DNA of 64,000 nucleotides, from assembly GCA_035610365.1 (NCBI GenBank), contig CM069432.1:278231482-278295481 (forward strand), read 5' to 3'. Every line of letters starts with the position of its first letter. Position 1 is the stretch's first letter. The notes under the pieces are model-generated. The model saw only the letters and a program-made list of their open reading frames with translations. It did no database searches and had not been told where the DNA came from. Positions 1-11,740 of the stretch are shown here, in pieces. A program made the translations under genes and the position numbers. Origin of the DNA: Aquatica leii. Lineage: Eukaryota; Arthropoda; Insecta; Coleoptera; Lampyridae.

Positions 1-483
1 ACTTAAAAAAGTTAGTGTGATAAGAGAATGATATAAGGTAAACGTAACCCATTGTAGGGCCGAATGGCTAGACAATTAACAATAAATAAATAAAACTTAA
101 AAAAAGATAGTATTTATTAACATCGATCACTTTTTGAGTTGCATGACAATTCAGAAGAGACCAATTTAAGAGTAGAAATGTGAAAGGGGGTTTTCACAAA
201 TTTAGATTTTTCCATAGAAGCGTTGTATGTGCCATGTTTTGTGACTGAAAAAAGGAATACGTGCCTATTGTTAATTTAAACGGTTTAGATTTGTGTTAAG
301 CGATGTCGCTTCGTGTATGTCCGCTGAGCAATTTTTCATCAAAGGTTGTAAATTCCACATAGCGATTTGTATTTGTTTTAGTCAATGTTGTTAAACAAGC
401 CTTAATTAACACGTGTTTGATTGTTTGTGAAAAATAAAAAAAGTATCTGACAGTAGTGAATGCTTCAGGGAAGTGCAAAAACG

Positions 484-1385
484 GTTAAAAGAATTTGGAA
501 AATTGTACAAGGCGCGTAAAGGTGTTAACCGACCCAAAAAAAAGAGAACCGCCAAGAGAGGTAAATAAACGAAGTCAACGATTTTAAATGATCTTACATG
601 TAGAGCAATTTTGCATGGAAAAGTTAAATCCTATTAAAAGACGGCGTCGCGGTTTTTATGAGAATCGTAATGAAAGTAAACCTCAGATGACAATCCACTA
701 CGCTCTACCTAATGAGAATAACATATTTATGCATCTGTGCAAAACGACTTCTACAGAAACATTTGATGTTTTATACAAAATATTAGATATACTCGTTGGT
801 AAAAAGAAACTTGGAGAAACTTGTTACACCGATAAGCGAACCAGACGTACGAAGTCAAATTTTTTTGCGCTTGATAGCTTATGTATAAAAGCACATATTA
901 ATTCCATTCTACGACAGGAAACTCAAAGAGAGCAAAATCGACTAAGTGGTACTTAAGACCAGATTTATATATTCAATGCCTTTTTCAAGCATTCAGAAGG
1001 CTACACTCAAGATCTGAGGTAACATATAAATAGTATAAGGCGGTATTTAAGCAAAATGTACGACAAACTGCAGAGTAAAAGTCGAACCAATGTAGAATCC
1101 AGTAGTTTTGCTTAAACTAAGCTTGAGCTACATCAGCGAAAGAGTCAAGAAGCACAAAAGCTTTTGCGAGAAGCATTTACTCGTTCTCAAGAACGAGAAA
1201 GCAATACATGTTCCTTGGCTTTGGATTTAGAGCAGGTTCTATCTTTCTCGGCTATCCTGTTATAATTTTGGAGTGCACATAGGAAACACAGGAACAGCCG
1301 TGATGTGTTTATGACACGAGGGTGTAGCCGAACGAAGTGCAAATGAAATGGCGACTTGTTTTCTTCATCTGCTGAATGTAGGGAT
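484..1385 (+). pseudogene. decayed DDE transposase-like fragment of an insect repeat family
   Basis: Weakly readable coding text on the plus strand. Near 484-620 a helix-turn-helix-like piece (VKRIWKIV) is followed by a basic stretch. An open frame at 588-956 holds RRRRGFYENRN and ends in a cysteine/basic part. Near 1130-1380 the text runs from a charged helix (REAFTRSQERE) to LDLEQVL, then YNFGVH and NEMATCFLHLL. In a multi-copy arthropod family I recall, a DLQ..LP block is followed by YNFGiH, WdE..agRGs and EigSCLLk, and these pieces come in that order. Several frames are needed, so the copy is dead. It is probably a cut-and-paste transposase; superfamily not fixed. Confidence 0.4.
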
Positions 1386-1394
1386 TTGTGTTTG

Positions 1395-1817
1395 TGAGCT
1401 GGAGTTTTATGGGTTTTTAGGGCGTTGTCATTGACCGTAGTCTAAACTTGTTTCTATCCTATACTTCTTTTTTTTTCTCTTGGTATGCTTAGGATTATCA
1501 GTGAAGTCTATGGGATTGCGTTGATTTTTTGCTGGTGTCGACTTTTAACGAATACCTCTTCTGATACTTTATTTTTGTTGATTGGAGTTTTTAGTTCTTT
1601 GGAGTATCATTCTGCTTCATGCGACTTTTAGATACATCTGATTTAGCGAACTGAGAAAACAACTTTTATTTACGTTTCCTCTCGGGATGAGTGTTATTGT
1701 ATTTGGGTTGGTTTTAAATTTTAGGGTTCTGTTCTTAGCGTATGCATCAATTTCTATTCTTGATTTTAGCGAGTGTCCACATCTTAGGTTTTTATGTTGC
1801 TTAGGGGGAATATGTTA
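1395..1817 (+). mobile_element. fossil fragment: 3' internal end of the Gypsy-type LTR element seen whole at 19.4-26.4 kb
   Basis: T-rich DNA that parallels 24,240-24,705, the stretch just before the 3' LTR of the element at 19,389-26,423. Shared landmarks in order are a gtagtctaaact-like block, a pyrimidine run ending in ctcttgg, ttctttggag, and a final ttgcttaggggga that matches the polypurine tract next to the LTR. I could not follow an LTR beyond it. Old and broken. Confidence 0.5.
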
Positions 1818-2640
1818 TGTTAAAAATATCTTAGTATGAAATTTGTTTCCTGTACGAGATTTGTGTTTTAAACTTTGTGCCATCCTGGATCGGTGTCAAA
1901 CGAATTGCCAAACGCAAAAAACGGCATTTTTTTATGATGCTGGTATAAAACAAAAGTTAAGTACTCCCAAAGAAACGGTTTTCATGGCCATTTTTATTTT
2001 AAACATATCTATGCGATTTCAAACTGAATAGTTTGTGACTTAATTGGAAGTTATCTTTTGGGCAGGTCCTCATACCCTTGCACCTGTCGTGTGAAGATAA
2101 CGTTACACGTTCGAAAAATGTCCATGATGGCGCCACGACACCTTAGGGTAAATAGATTTGGAATCAGTTGAACACTTACCGAAACTGTAAACTTGATTTA
2201 GAGTGAAGCTCGTCGCATTGAATTATTTTCAGATTAAATTGATTACATAGGGATTGTACTTGTGATACCACTATATGTGCGTTTAATTATCTTTTAGCAG
2301 ATTAACGTTTAGCAATTATCTCTAAGATTTGCACTAGCTTGTTGCAGACTTCCGATGAGAAATAAATTGTGAGTATTATACTTCCTTTTTCTTAGACAAA
2401 ACTTTCACCATAAAACATATTAAAATATTTTTAGGGTAAATGGTGTATTATTTATTTAGAATAATATAAATGCGAGCTTTGGAACTTGGTCTAAGTTCTA
2501 CGTCAGGCAAAATGATATTATACTTCCTGTTTTTTTTAAATTTAATTTTGCGTTACTTTGTCGGTCGGTTGTATCTCCGACTATACGTAGATGCTCGGTA
2601 GTTATCACAATTAACTACCGATTTGTGTTGTATTTGTAAA
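1818..2640. other. AT-rich stretch, nothing recognised
   Basis: Short open frames only, with no family motif, RNA gene or clear repeat. Confidence 0.5.
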
Positions 2641-2764
2641 ATCAGAGTAGACAGTGCGCTGTGGTTCTCGACCTTATCCAAGCCTTAGTAGAACAAAGCA
2701 ACTCAAAATAAATCAAAAACGTATTTTCAGTGTAAAAAAAACAACGAAAGTAAGAAGCTAAAGT

Positions 2765-3280
2765 AAGAAGAATGATTTGTAAAAAGAAAAATGAAGCCTG
2801 GGAGAAATTTTGTACAAATATGAATACATACATAGGGGGAAGAAAAAGCACACAGAGTTGGAAGATAATAAGAAAACTAAGACAAGACAGAAAAGAGATA
2901 TCATATCATCAATTTCACCCCAAAAATGGGACGACTACTTTAAAGAATTATTAACAGAGAAGAGATCACAGTTCATACAAGAAAATGATATAACCCAGAG
3001 CAACATAAATATTATAAGCTCACCAATAAGAATTGCTCTAAAAGAAGTCAAACAAGTATGTACCAACTTACAAAATGAAAGGGCGACTGGACCAAGAGAT
3101 ATACCGGCAGGAAGCATGGTACAAAGAAATTATACGAACACCTAAGCAAAGTATTTGAACAATGCGCAAATGGGACAGAAATACCAGAAGAGTGGAGAAC
3201 CTCTTATATGTCTACCATACATAAGAAAGGTAGTAGAGAAAATTGCGACAATTACCGAGGACTCGCTGTTACGAACTCTG
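2765..3280 (+). mobile_element. LINE reverse-transcriptase fragment
   Basis: Coding text for the region before and at the start of a LINE reverse transcriptase: a KKWDDYFKELLTE-like linker, then a NERATGPRDIPAG block (usual form NnkAtGpDgIPaE), then in another frame EEWRTSYMSTIHKKGS and NCDNYRGLAVTNS, the conserved NYRGI block. This is about 170 residues of an ORF2 that normally exceeds 900. It stops abruptly near 3,280, where unrelated sequence begins. The clade (RTE, R1 or another) is not fixed. At least one frame change shows it is dead. Confidence 0.75.
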
Positions 3281-3400
3281 TAGTGGCCAATAGTCTCCCA
3301 TTATGTCGAGGTCCATGGTTCAAATCCCGAAGGTGTCACTTCTAAAAACTTGTCAAACAACCACCGCCGCTTTAATTAAAAAAATAATAAGTCATTAATG
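3276..3400 (+). mobile_element. possible tRNA-derived SINE head
   Basis: Directly after the LINE text comes a sequence with a perfect pol III B box, GGTTCAAATCC at 3,317-3,327, preceded by TGGCCAATAG at 3,284, which resembles an A box. The spacing is shorter than in a normal tRNA gene and no cloverleaf was traced, so an intact tRNA is unlikely. A decayed SINE fits better. Confidence 0.35.
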
Positions 3401-3589
3401 TTCAACGGTGGGTAATTCTCATGAAATCTCGAAATTACCTATCAATAAATTAATAAAAAATATTTGAATTAATTCATCTTCATTTTCTCTTAAATTTATA
3501 CTATTCATGTTACTAGAAGTGAAAAATATCATGGTCTCCAGAATAAATGAGTTTTGATCAAATTTATGAACACTGAAAATAATTAAATG

Positions 3590-3625
3590 TGAGCAAATGA
3601 TGACCGAGGTGAGGAAATGATGTTT
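3590..3625 (+). repeat. subterminal repeat pair, left end of the Sola-like element
   Basis: Two copies of a GTGAGNAAATGAT-like motif, at about 3,590 and 3,613, lie between the left inverted repeat and the end of the transposase gene. They resemble the motif cluster at the other end. Confidence 0.5.
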
Positions 3626-5123
3626 AGATATTCATTTTTTATATGAAATCGTATTCTTTATTTTTTAAATATATTTAGAATTATACTAGGTTATATTAAC
3701 TTAAAAATTATGAAGTAAAACTTGTATTACAGCTGGAAGATGACTGAAAGAATACTCATACCAAAACTTTTTTTTATCGTAGTAGTAATCACAGTTCATT
3801 TAAAACAAACTATCAGTATAAAATTACCAAAAATATTTTTACTTCAGAGTATTCTCTCAGGAATCAGTTTTACATTACAATGTCTTGCAATCGATTCTAA
3901 CTCTAAATACTCACAAATTTAGCTGATTTATTTCCTTTACCGAATAACACCCTCTTCTGATCAGCTTTGGAGGTTGAATCTTCTGTAAAATGTCCGTCCA
4001 TGGGTACAACTCTTCATCCTTGCGTGCGGGCGATCTCCAGAATTTGATTCCTTTTTCCATACATTTTACCAAAGCAGCATATGCAGAAATCGAAGTTATT
4101 TTACCGGGATAAATTTCGTCGTTTCACTTGATGAGAATATGATCACCTATATTACATCGTTGAAGGAGTCGTCCCCAACGGAAAAATTCTTCAAAGGTTG
4201 TTTACCACGAGAGCGCGTTTTCCCATTTTCTCACACATTTATAGCAAACTCTAATATATCAACGGTAAATGTAAATTGACAAATTTTTTGAGTTCCACGG
4301 AATGCTGTGACAGTGTCTGATTGCTTGACTAGGTTTTCTATTTTTGTGATATCAGTAGAAGTTACTTCGAACAACTTAATCGAAGGACATCTAGACGATA
4401 AAATGTTTTTCAGTGAATTTAACTCTACGATGTCTTTACCTTCAGCTACAGCTTTGTCGGCAATTCCTTTTATTGTACCACCCACGCCATCAGGTGCACC
4501 TTTACCATGGCCTGGTTCTGAATAGTTCCATGAAAAGAATGTCCCGGGAAATAAATCATTTATATGGTGAGATACAATATGGAATATGAACTTATGTTTG
4601 TATTGATTCACAGGACTATCACTCAAAATGTGAATTCTACCGATGTTAGAATTTTGACGCTGAATCCATTCAAAAATCGGTGTCAAGCGAGCCCACACCG
4701 CTATAAAATCGGGTCTATTATTCTCAGATAGAGATCAAAAGGTGTGTGGTATAACAGTATCATTTTCACGTAAATGTAAAACACCTGTATGAAGTTTAAT
4801 TTGTTTTCTTGCCCCACCAAAATGGACTGATTGTATTTCTTCGTTATATTTAGAACAATAATTTTCACTGAAGTCGATATGAATGAGAACTTCGCTCTTA
4901 GTCAAATTTCTTTTAAGTTCTAAAATGGTCTGATATTGATGAGCTATCGTAGCTCCAAAAACAAAGCTTTCTTCTAATTTTTGTACTAGTTCGCTAATTG
5001 GAATCTGATCTCCTTTTTACCAGGTTTACGTACTGTCTTCATTTTTTCATCTTTTTCGTAAGAAGTAGTTTCATATATCCACTGATGGAATGTTACTATT
5101 CGTTTTGGTTGTGGAAGATGATA

Positions 5124-7424
5124 CCGTAAAACAGGGTTACTTTGGCAGGTTTTGACCTATTTTGGTGCTCTAAGTCAGAAACCGATTGCATAATCAAACT
5201 TTTTTTGAAATTTCATCGTACCTTGTGCCCAATTGGCAGTAAATCACCCAAATATGGTTGGTTATCATCTACACATGATGGAGAAAAAAAATTTTTTGTT
5301 GGGTGCCAAAGTAGGCAGAATTTTGGGGTTACTGCGGCAGCACCTGCAAATCAAATTTACGCCAATGTAGAGGCTGTATTAAGCCTTCATTGGCATAAAA
5401 AATGGTAAATTATGGGGGCAGCTTTGAGTTTGGTCTTATATTTCGGAAGTTATTGAAGTTATAATGCATTTTTTTATAATACATTTATTTATTACCAAGA
5501 TTTAAAGAACAACTCAAAACAAATTCTGAAAGTAAAATAAACGTAAATTTTCTACAGGTTTCACAAAAAAAAACAAATAAAAAATCAAAACATTCCTTTT
5601 ACAGAGAAAAATTAGCATCTTTTAAAGAGTCATCACTATCAAAATCTTCGTTTGTACAGAGGGAACAAACAAAAAATGGGCCCGTGCTCGTCTCATTGCA
5701 AAAGCTACAAAACCATTTTTTGCATTTACTGCAAGAAATTCAATTAGGACCTCTGTAATTATTTCACTTTCTAGAGCAAATGGCGCAGACGTCATCTGTA
5801 GCTTTAACAACCCTTTTTGCTTGCTTTCTTATTGGCATTTTTTTAGGAACTGCAACTAAACTTGCAACGGGTTCGTCGACACTATCATCGTCGCTACTAG
5901 TAGAATCTTTCTCTGGGTCCCTGAAAAGCCAGCGACTGGTTCATCTGTAGATAGGTTTGATTGAGGTGCATCAACCTTGAGCGGTTTACCAGGCTCTATT
6001 TTCCAGACACGTGTTTTAGTGACTTTTTCCTTATTTGATCCGCGTAGATCTTGAAGCAGATCAATTAGGCTCTCATTTAGGATACAAGCTTGGGCGTTTG
6101 CGTCGTCTTGATAGCCTGGAATTCTTTTAAAAAGTTCTTGTGGATTAAATGGACAGAGCCCTGTGGCTCGAAATCCAGATTGTAAACTATTGGACACATT
6201 CTCACTGACTGCAAGCCACAATCGATTTAAGAGCTTTGGAAAATATTCTTTTGGAATGCACGAAGACGATTTGGTTTTACTGCGCCATTTGTCTAGAATC
6301 TGACGCTATTTTTTTTACGGGGCAAACACTGCCACATACAATAGCTGCATAAGGTGGGTGCTGTTGGGTGGGAACGCAGTCATATAAATATTGTTCTCTT
6401 CACAAGCTCCAATGACAGCAGGTGAAAAATGAGAGGCTAGATTGTCCCCAATAACAAGTTTTTTTCCAGGATTTTCAATGCCTTTAATTTTGGGCAGTAA
6501 AATTTGGAAAAACTATTTTTCAAACTGTTCCATATCGAACCAGCCAGTGTGTTGCTGTAGACCGTTCCAGGAGGATCTTCTTTTGTCCAACCTTTGTATA
6601 GATTTCCTGCCTAGTACACCACCATAGGGGGCAATAAATCTCCAGAAGCGTTTCCGCACACCATGATACTGATGGAGGCCTTGGAATGTTGCTGAACTCT
6701 CTCCACGCGTTTGGTTCCTCTTGGAACAATAACTTTTTTGGCTCCATGGTCATCTTGGATGGACATTTGTTTCATGGTAATTGAAAACCAAAGAAGGATC
6801 AATATCTTATATAACATCTTTAATGTTGTCAAAGAATTCGACAAGTTGATTTGGTCCTACCGCACGCACGTGTTCGTTTTATGTTTGCAGCCAAACGGAC
6901 ACTCAAGTTGTTCCGGATGATGAAGTTTTTGAGGTAATCATGTCCAAGAACATTGTCATGAAACGCCTTTTTGTTTAAGTATTTGTGGATCAATTCGCGA
7001 ATATCAACTTTGGTAAACGAGAATCCCCAATTGCTCACTGTCACTAAAGTTTTTGTCAGTAATACTCCTCTGCAGGTGTAAATATGGTTGGATGACCTGG
7101 AGGGCGCGTATGCTCGCCCTTCAACTTGTTTTGAAGTGTGCAACGTGAAATTTTAAAGCGCCTGCCTGTCGCAGTCTGACTCATGCCGCCCCTAATGGCA
7201 GCCAACTCCCTTTGAAGGTCAGCTTCAGTAAAGTTCCTGTAGGTACGCGACCGCAACTTTTTTTTATAGTTTCTAGGCATTGCTTGTCAATTTATGCCTG
7301 TAATAAAATAGAATCTTTGAAAAAACAAAATATATATATATAAACAAACAAAAAAACATTTAAAAGTAGATAACTAATAGTTGCCAAAGTAGGCCAAAGG
7401 TGCCAAAGTAACCCCATTTTACGG
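5124..7424 (-). mobile_element. pogo-like DNA transposon inserted in the Sola-like element
   Basis: Inverted ends CCGTAAAACAGGGTTACTTT at 5,124 and its near-complement ending at 7,424, each flanked by TA (5,122-5,123 and 7,425-7,426), as expected for the Tc1/mariner/pogo group. Length is 2.3 kb. It carries one transposase reading on the minus strand, the same direction as the host element's gene. Its removal joins the two halves of the Sola-like coding text, so it is the younger insertion. Confidence 0.85.
5603..7280 (-). pseudogene. pogo/jerky-type transposase with C-terminal zinc finger
   Basis: Starts MPRNYKKKLRSRTYRNFTE at 7,280, a CENP-B/pogo-type DNA-binding N-terminus (helix-turn-helix with RRFKISRCTLQNKLKG and PPGHPT). 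A second DNA-binding part follows (VSNWGFSFTKVDIRELI). The DDE core is at about 6,850-6,350: HETN, VMVCGNASGDLLPPMVVY, GWFD, and IGDNLASHFSP as the second acid block. After a P-rich block the C-terminus has FRATGLCPFNP and then a PHD-like set, CAIC..W.SC..C..WFC..C, near 5,790-5,650. Several stops and frame changes make it inactive. Insect pogo-derived proteins are known to carry C-terminal zinc fingers of this kind. Confidence 0.8.
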
Positions 7425-8649
7425 TATTCTATCATTTTATGTTGACATCCATCACAAGCTCGGGTCAAACATTTTGTTGAACTGACCATACGTGTTATCG
7501 TAGACAAAAATTTGGTTAAGTTGCAACTGGGTAGCGCTTTATTTTCATGCAACTTCATAATCATTAGTTGCATATTTGTATGGATCACACATTAGCAGGT
7601 ATTTCGGTCTTTGATGTTCGCCCAAGTCACCCAGAAAGGCCGAAATCTGCAGAATATTGCTAAGCTCACTTCATAGTCGACTGTAGCCAAAAATTTTTCA
7701 ATGTGTCACCCAATGAACGTTTTTGTTTCACACTTCCTTTTGATCTAATAAAATCTTTCTTACCTAGACACATCCTAGAATTTTCGTCTTTTTCTAAAAA
7801 ATCTGCAACGTCTTGTTTAACTTTAATCAGATGTGCATTTACTTTTTTGCATTCACTCTTTTCGTACGTCTCATGTTTAAAAAATGGTTTTGATAAACTC
7901 AGTAACAATTTGTATTTTTTTAGAACTGATTTTAGAACTGATTTTAAAATTTCGTAGTATTTTTTTATCACAATGTTTATTCAATTTAGTGTAGCTATTT
8001 TGGAGTTATTTAGTGATTACTTCTAAAAAAATAAGCTTCTTTTTTACAATTTTAGAAACTTGAACATTCTTCAATAGTGCTGAAACTTTAGCTTCAGGGG
8101 ACGACAAAACTTTTTTAGTATGACGCTGACATCTCTTCCGAAATTTTTCGTTTTTTCGAGTTTCTTCTTTCAATTTTTTTCCAATCTGGCAATTTTTGCG
8201 TATTGTATTGCTCGACGCTTTCTTAATTGCTTTCTTCTCTGAATAGCTACCATGCTTTGACGCTGAATATTGTTTTGATGGACAGGTCCTGTCAAATTCT
8301 TACATACTTTAGCGTTTCGGTTTATATAGGTTTGACTATTTTTTTCCAATTTTTTTTTAGTCTTTTTTCTCTGGAACTCATGGTAGCTATAGATTTAACT
8401 TGGCCTTTCTGTCTTTTCTTCAGATATGTAGCTCTTTCTTTCTCACGAAGTATTTCTAATTTTGCAGGATCAGACTTCATTTTCTCTCGACGCTTCTTAT
8501 CGTATTTTTTCTTTTGTAGTTTTGCTTGAGCATCAGATAACTTCTTACTTCTTGCCATAGTTTGGGTCTAAAATAAGGTAAAATGGTAATTAAAAAGTTT
8601 CTATAAGCAAAGATGTACGAAAATCGAGTTGATCCAGTCTGAAAGTAAT

Positions 8650-9256
8650 TCCCTCATAAGTCATCATTCCCTCACTGTTATTCAAAATGAGGGAATGACG
8701 GTGAGGGAATGACAAAATAAACCATAACCTAAAAAATCTCGCAACATAACCTTTTGTTACCATCTAACTTTCTCTACGCTTTCTACCTCTAAAAACATAC
8801 TTTACTACGTCTTCAAAATTCAAATATTATAATTACTTTTTTTATTCTTCACTGTGAGAGAATGATTGTTTAAAATGTAATCCTTAAAAAATTACAATGA
8901 CTTCTTCTAACAAGTACTCTAGCAAGCTTGAAGTCAATTCGCCATTCCGAACAAGTGACCGTATTACCAATTATCAAAAACTAATGAGAGTGTGACTAAA
9001 GTCCTCACAAATATACCTACTTATCGACTGTTAGTAACGATGTGAGAGAATGATTATTTTGCATGGAACACATATTGAGTTAACATTAGACAACTTGTTG
9101 ATGATTTATGATCCTAAATTCAGAGAAATTTTGAAAAGTTGTTGTATTTACAATAGACAAGCCATGGTTGTAAACAGATTTTTTAAGAAATTTTCCATGC
9201 AAACTTTGGACAATGTTTTATTCTGGAGTTTGGGACATAGTGAGAGAATGATTTTC
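8650..9256. repeat. subterminal repeat cluster, right end of the Sola-like element
   Basis: At least six copies of GTGAGAGAATGAT or GTGAGGGAATGA, in both orientations: about 8,660 (inverted), 8,685, 8,697, 8,853, 9,043 and 9,239. They lie upstream of the transposase start and inside the right terminal repeat, where transposase-binding repeats are expected. Confidence 0.6.
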
Positions 9257-9260
9257 AGAG

Positions 9261-9263
<3 letters not shown>

Positions 9264-9294
<31 letters not shown>
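9264..9294. repeat. TA dinucleotide microsatellite
   Basis: An uninterrupted TA run of about 31 bases, inside the right arm of the Sola-like element. Confidence 0.95.
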
Positions 9295-9298
<4 letters not shown>

Positions 9299-9453
9299 CC
9301 TCACAAATTCCCGTACGGTTCCAAAGTTATTACCAACATTTTTATCCTTGATGACATTCTTTCCGAAAAAAAAAACACCATCATAAGTCGGTTAGGTTTA
9401 TTTTAAAAACTGATAGGATAAGAATTTCAAGATTTCATGAGAATTACCCCGGT

Positions 9454-11736
9454 ATTCTCTAAGAAATTCAACAAATGCCATTCTACAACGAACATTTTAT
9501 TTCAAAAAACGACCGTTTTATTTTACTTTCCAAAATTGTTTTTTATTCAACACTAACGTGACACTCTCCCAACGAATCGTTAAGACATTTCTTAAACGAA
9601 TCCAATTCGTTTTGTTATACGCGGACATTCCACGTTCTTATAGCGATTATAAAACATTTTTGTGCCAAAATTTAAAACATTTACTGTTTTTGCAAAAACG
9701 AATTTGTAACGTTTAAAAAACGGTTTTGTTTAATTAGAGGAGTTACGTTTGCAAATTGAAATTTATAAGTACAAATTGTTCTGTAATTGTTGTTAGAAGG
9801 TGAATGTTTATGCCAACGAGTTTGCTTTATTGTACGACGTGTTGCCCAACTAAAAAGGGAGCCCCCTTCCTTACTACTTTTAATTGCACAAAATTGCACT
9901 TTGTAACATTGTTTTTCGAAACAGTTTCACAAAGGAGTCGTATATACGAAATTGAGAAATATAATAGTGTCACCAAATTTAATCAATATAAAGTAAATTT
10001 AAACATAAACAAACGTTGCAAAACATTCGTTTTATAGTATAAAATTACTACAATTTTACTTTCTCTATATATGCCATTTTTATATTATTTTTTGTAAGAC
10101 AACACTTTGATGGGTATAGTATTATATACATACACAATAAAGTGTTATTTAGGGCACAAGCCAGTTAAACTATATTCCGCTTAGTCAAGTATAATATATA
10201 AACAAAATATTAAATTATCCTTCTAAAATGAACCCTTTAAATTTCACTAAGTACGTTTTACCCAGTTTAATAATGTATCCCACTAATGACCAACACAAAC
10301 ATTTCCTCCTTAGACGTCCGGTCATCTGTTGATTATTCGAGCGTCCAGAAAAGTTGTTATTAAACCCACCCAGTTTCGCATTCTTATTATGCATCTAACT
10401 ATAATATGTACAATAAGTACATGTGCATCGTCAACTTTGAGTGCGGTCCTTCGCTTTGTAAATTACCCTTGGGATTTAAATTCATATTTTATTCAAGAAG
10501 TGATGCTTTCGTTCTTACATGTAGTCAAAAATAGAATTTATCTTACTGCCTCGCGCATTGTTTTTTATTCATGCACTCAAAGTACCTCTATAAAACGTTA
10601 TCGTGCGACCTAACATGGAATTTTTCTTGTTCGTTATTCTATAAAAAAGTTTTCAATTTTTATTCTAACGGTTTTAAATAATTTTGCATAAATAGCAAAT
10701 TTATACAAACATAACGCATATGTTATTTTTTTTTATATAAGTTTTTACACTTAAATTTCTGTTGTGTACATGTTCATGTCCTAAATCATTTTTAAATTTA
10801 ATTTAAAACTGGTTGTTATCGGAAAACCTTCACGACCAGTATTCAGAACTCGTAAAAAAATAAAGGACAATTTAAGAGATATTTTGGTAATAGGTAAAAT
10901 GGAAATTTTAGATATTTATCTATATTATTTCCTTTAATAAATAGCATTAAAATTTGTTCTTAAATTTTTTAATTTTTTGTTTGAAGCTTTTTAAAAGACA
11001 GTAAAAGCATATTTAGAATTATCATTAAGTTTTTCGTAACATAGATAAACTTGCTTGTTCTAAAGTTTGTGAGTGACAAAAATTTTTAATAAATATTAAT
11101 ATTTTTTTAAGATTATTGTTTAAAGTATTTTTAAAGGTTTTGCTAATTTAAAAACAAATGTAATATTGAATTGTTTTAAAATAACGTTTAAATATGAATA
11201 AATAAACTATATAAATTAACATGTATGTTTCAACTCTATTAAAAATGTTATAGCAATTTACTACAGTTTATATTTTTATGAATATTGGTGATTGTAATAT
11301 TAATCTTAATATTAATATTATATATATATAATCAAAATCCCAATTACCATTCGGTGTAGGGTATATATATATATATATATATAATTAATATATATATTAA
11401 TATTAATTATTGTATAATTACAATTTTTGATAAGTTTAAAATAGTAGAAAAATATTTTTCTAGCGTACAGTTTTCCTAATTTTTCGAAACATTTGAGACT
11501 TCAAGCTCAATTTTCTTTGAAATCTGTAAACTATTTAAAAAATATAAAATTTCACATCTGGATAATTCCCGTTATTGTTATCACAGAAGCTGAGCTTTCG
11601 TCGCACGTCGCAGTAGTAATCTTCCGAGGCTGGAACGAACTGATTTATTGCGCAGTGTAGTCTGGCTTTTATAACCGTACATCCAGTCGATAAAACTGGT
11701 TTTCAAATCTCCGGTAAAGAAAAACTAAAATATCGG
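9454..11736. other. AT-rich stretch without recognised genes
   Basis: Open frames of 70-95 codons occur on both strands, but they overlap each other and show no known motif. Around 11,290-11,410 two TA/TTAA-rich blocks flank a 30-base spacer and could form a long AT hairpin. Confidence 0.5.
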
Positions 11737-11740
11737 TTAA

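Larger units (their letters stand above)
3911..8558 (-). pseudogene. Sola-like DDE transposase, interrupted by a pogo insertion
   Basis: Starts MARSKKLSDAQ at 8,558 with a very basic coiled N-terminus (to about 8,322), then a lysine-rich middle and a CDGC zinc-like pair near 7,440. The pogo element cuts it at 7,427/5,121. Beyond it come HIDFSENY (likely first catalytic D), LHTGVLHL, SDSPVNQYKHK (second D) and WNYSEPGHGKGAPDG (third acid), followed by a C-terminal YPGKI..YPWTDIL domain ending at 3,911. The order matches a widespread arthropod family usually annotated as uncharacterised. Stops and frame changes occur, for example between 8,322 and 7,980, so it is not functional. It lies head to tail in its own inverted repeats, which fits a single-gene transposon. 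Confidence 0.7.
3410..9449 (-). mobile_element. boundary-resolved DNA transposon, Sola-like, about 6.0 kb
   Basis: The ends are inverted repeats. GGGTAATTCTCATGAAATCT at 3,410 has its reverse complement ending at 9,449, and the match continues with a few differences to about 37 bp. Both sides carry the 4-bp duplication CGGT (3,406-3,409 and 9,450-9,453). A transposase reads on the minus strand inside. Short repeats related to GTGAGAGAATGAT cluster near both ends. A pogo element (5,124-7,424) was inserted later. Sola1 and Sola2 elements are known to make 4-bp duplications, and the transposase text fits a DDE protein, so I call it Sola-like. The superfamily name is inference; the boundaries are seen directly. 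Confidence 0.82.

Noticed and set aside
3276-3345. Functional tRNA gene around the perfect B box
   Set aside because: No cloverleaf arms could be drawn and the A-to-B spacing is too short. Kept only as a possible SINE.
9681-10613. Several ORFs of 70-94 codons
   Set aside because: Overlapping on opposite strands, no motif, no splice or start context that supports coding.
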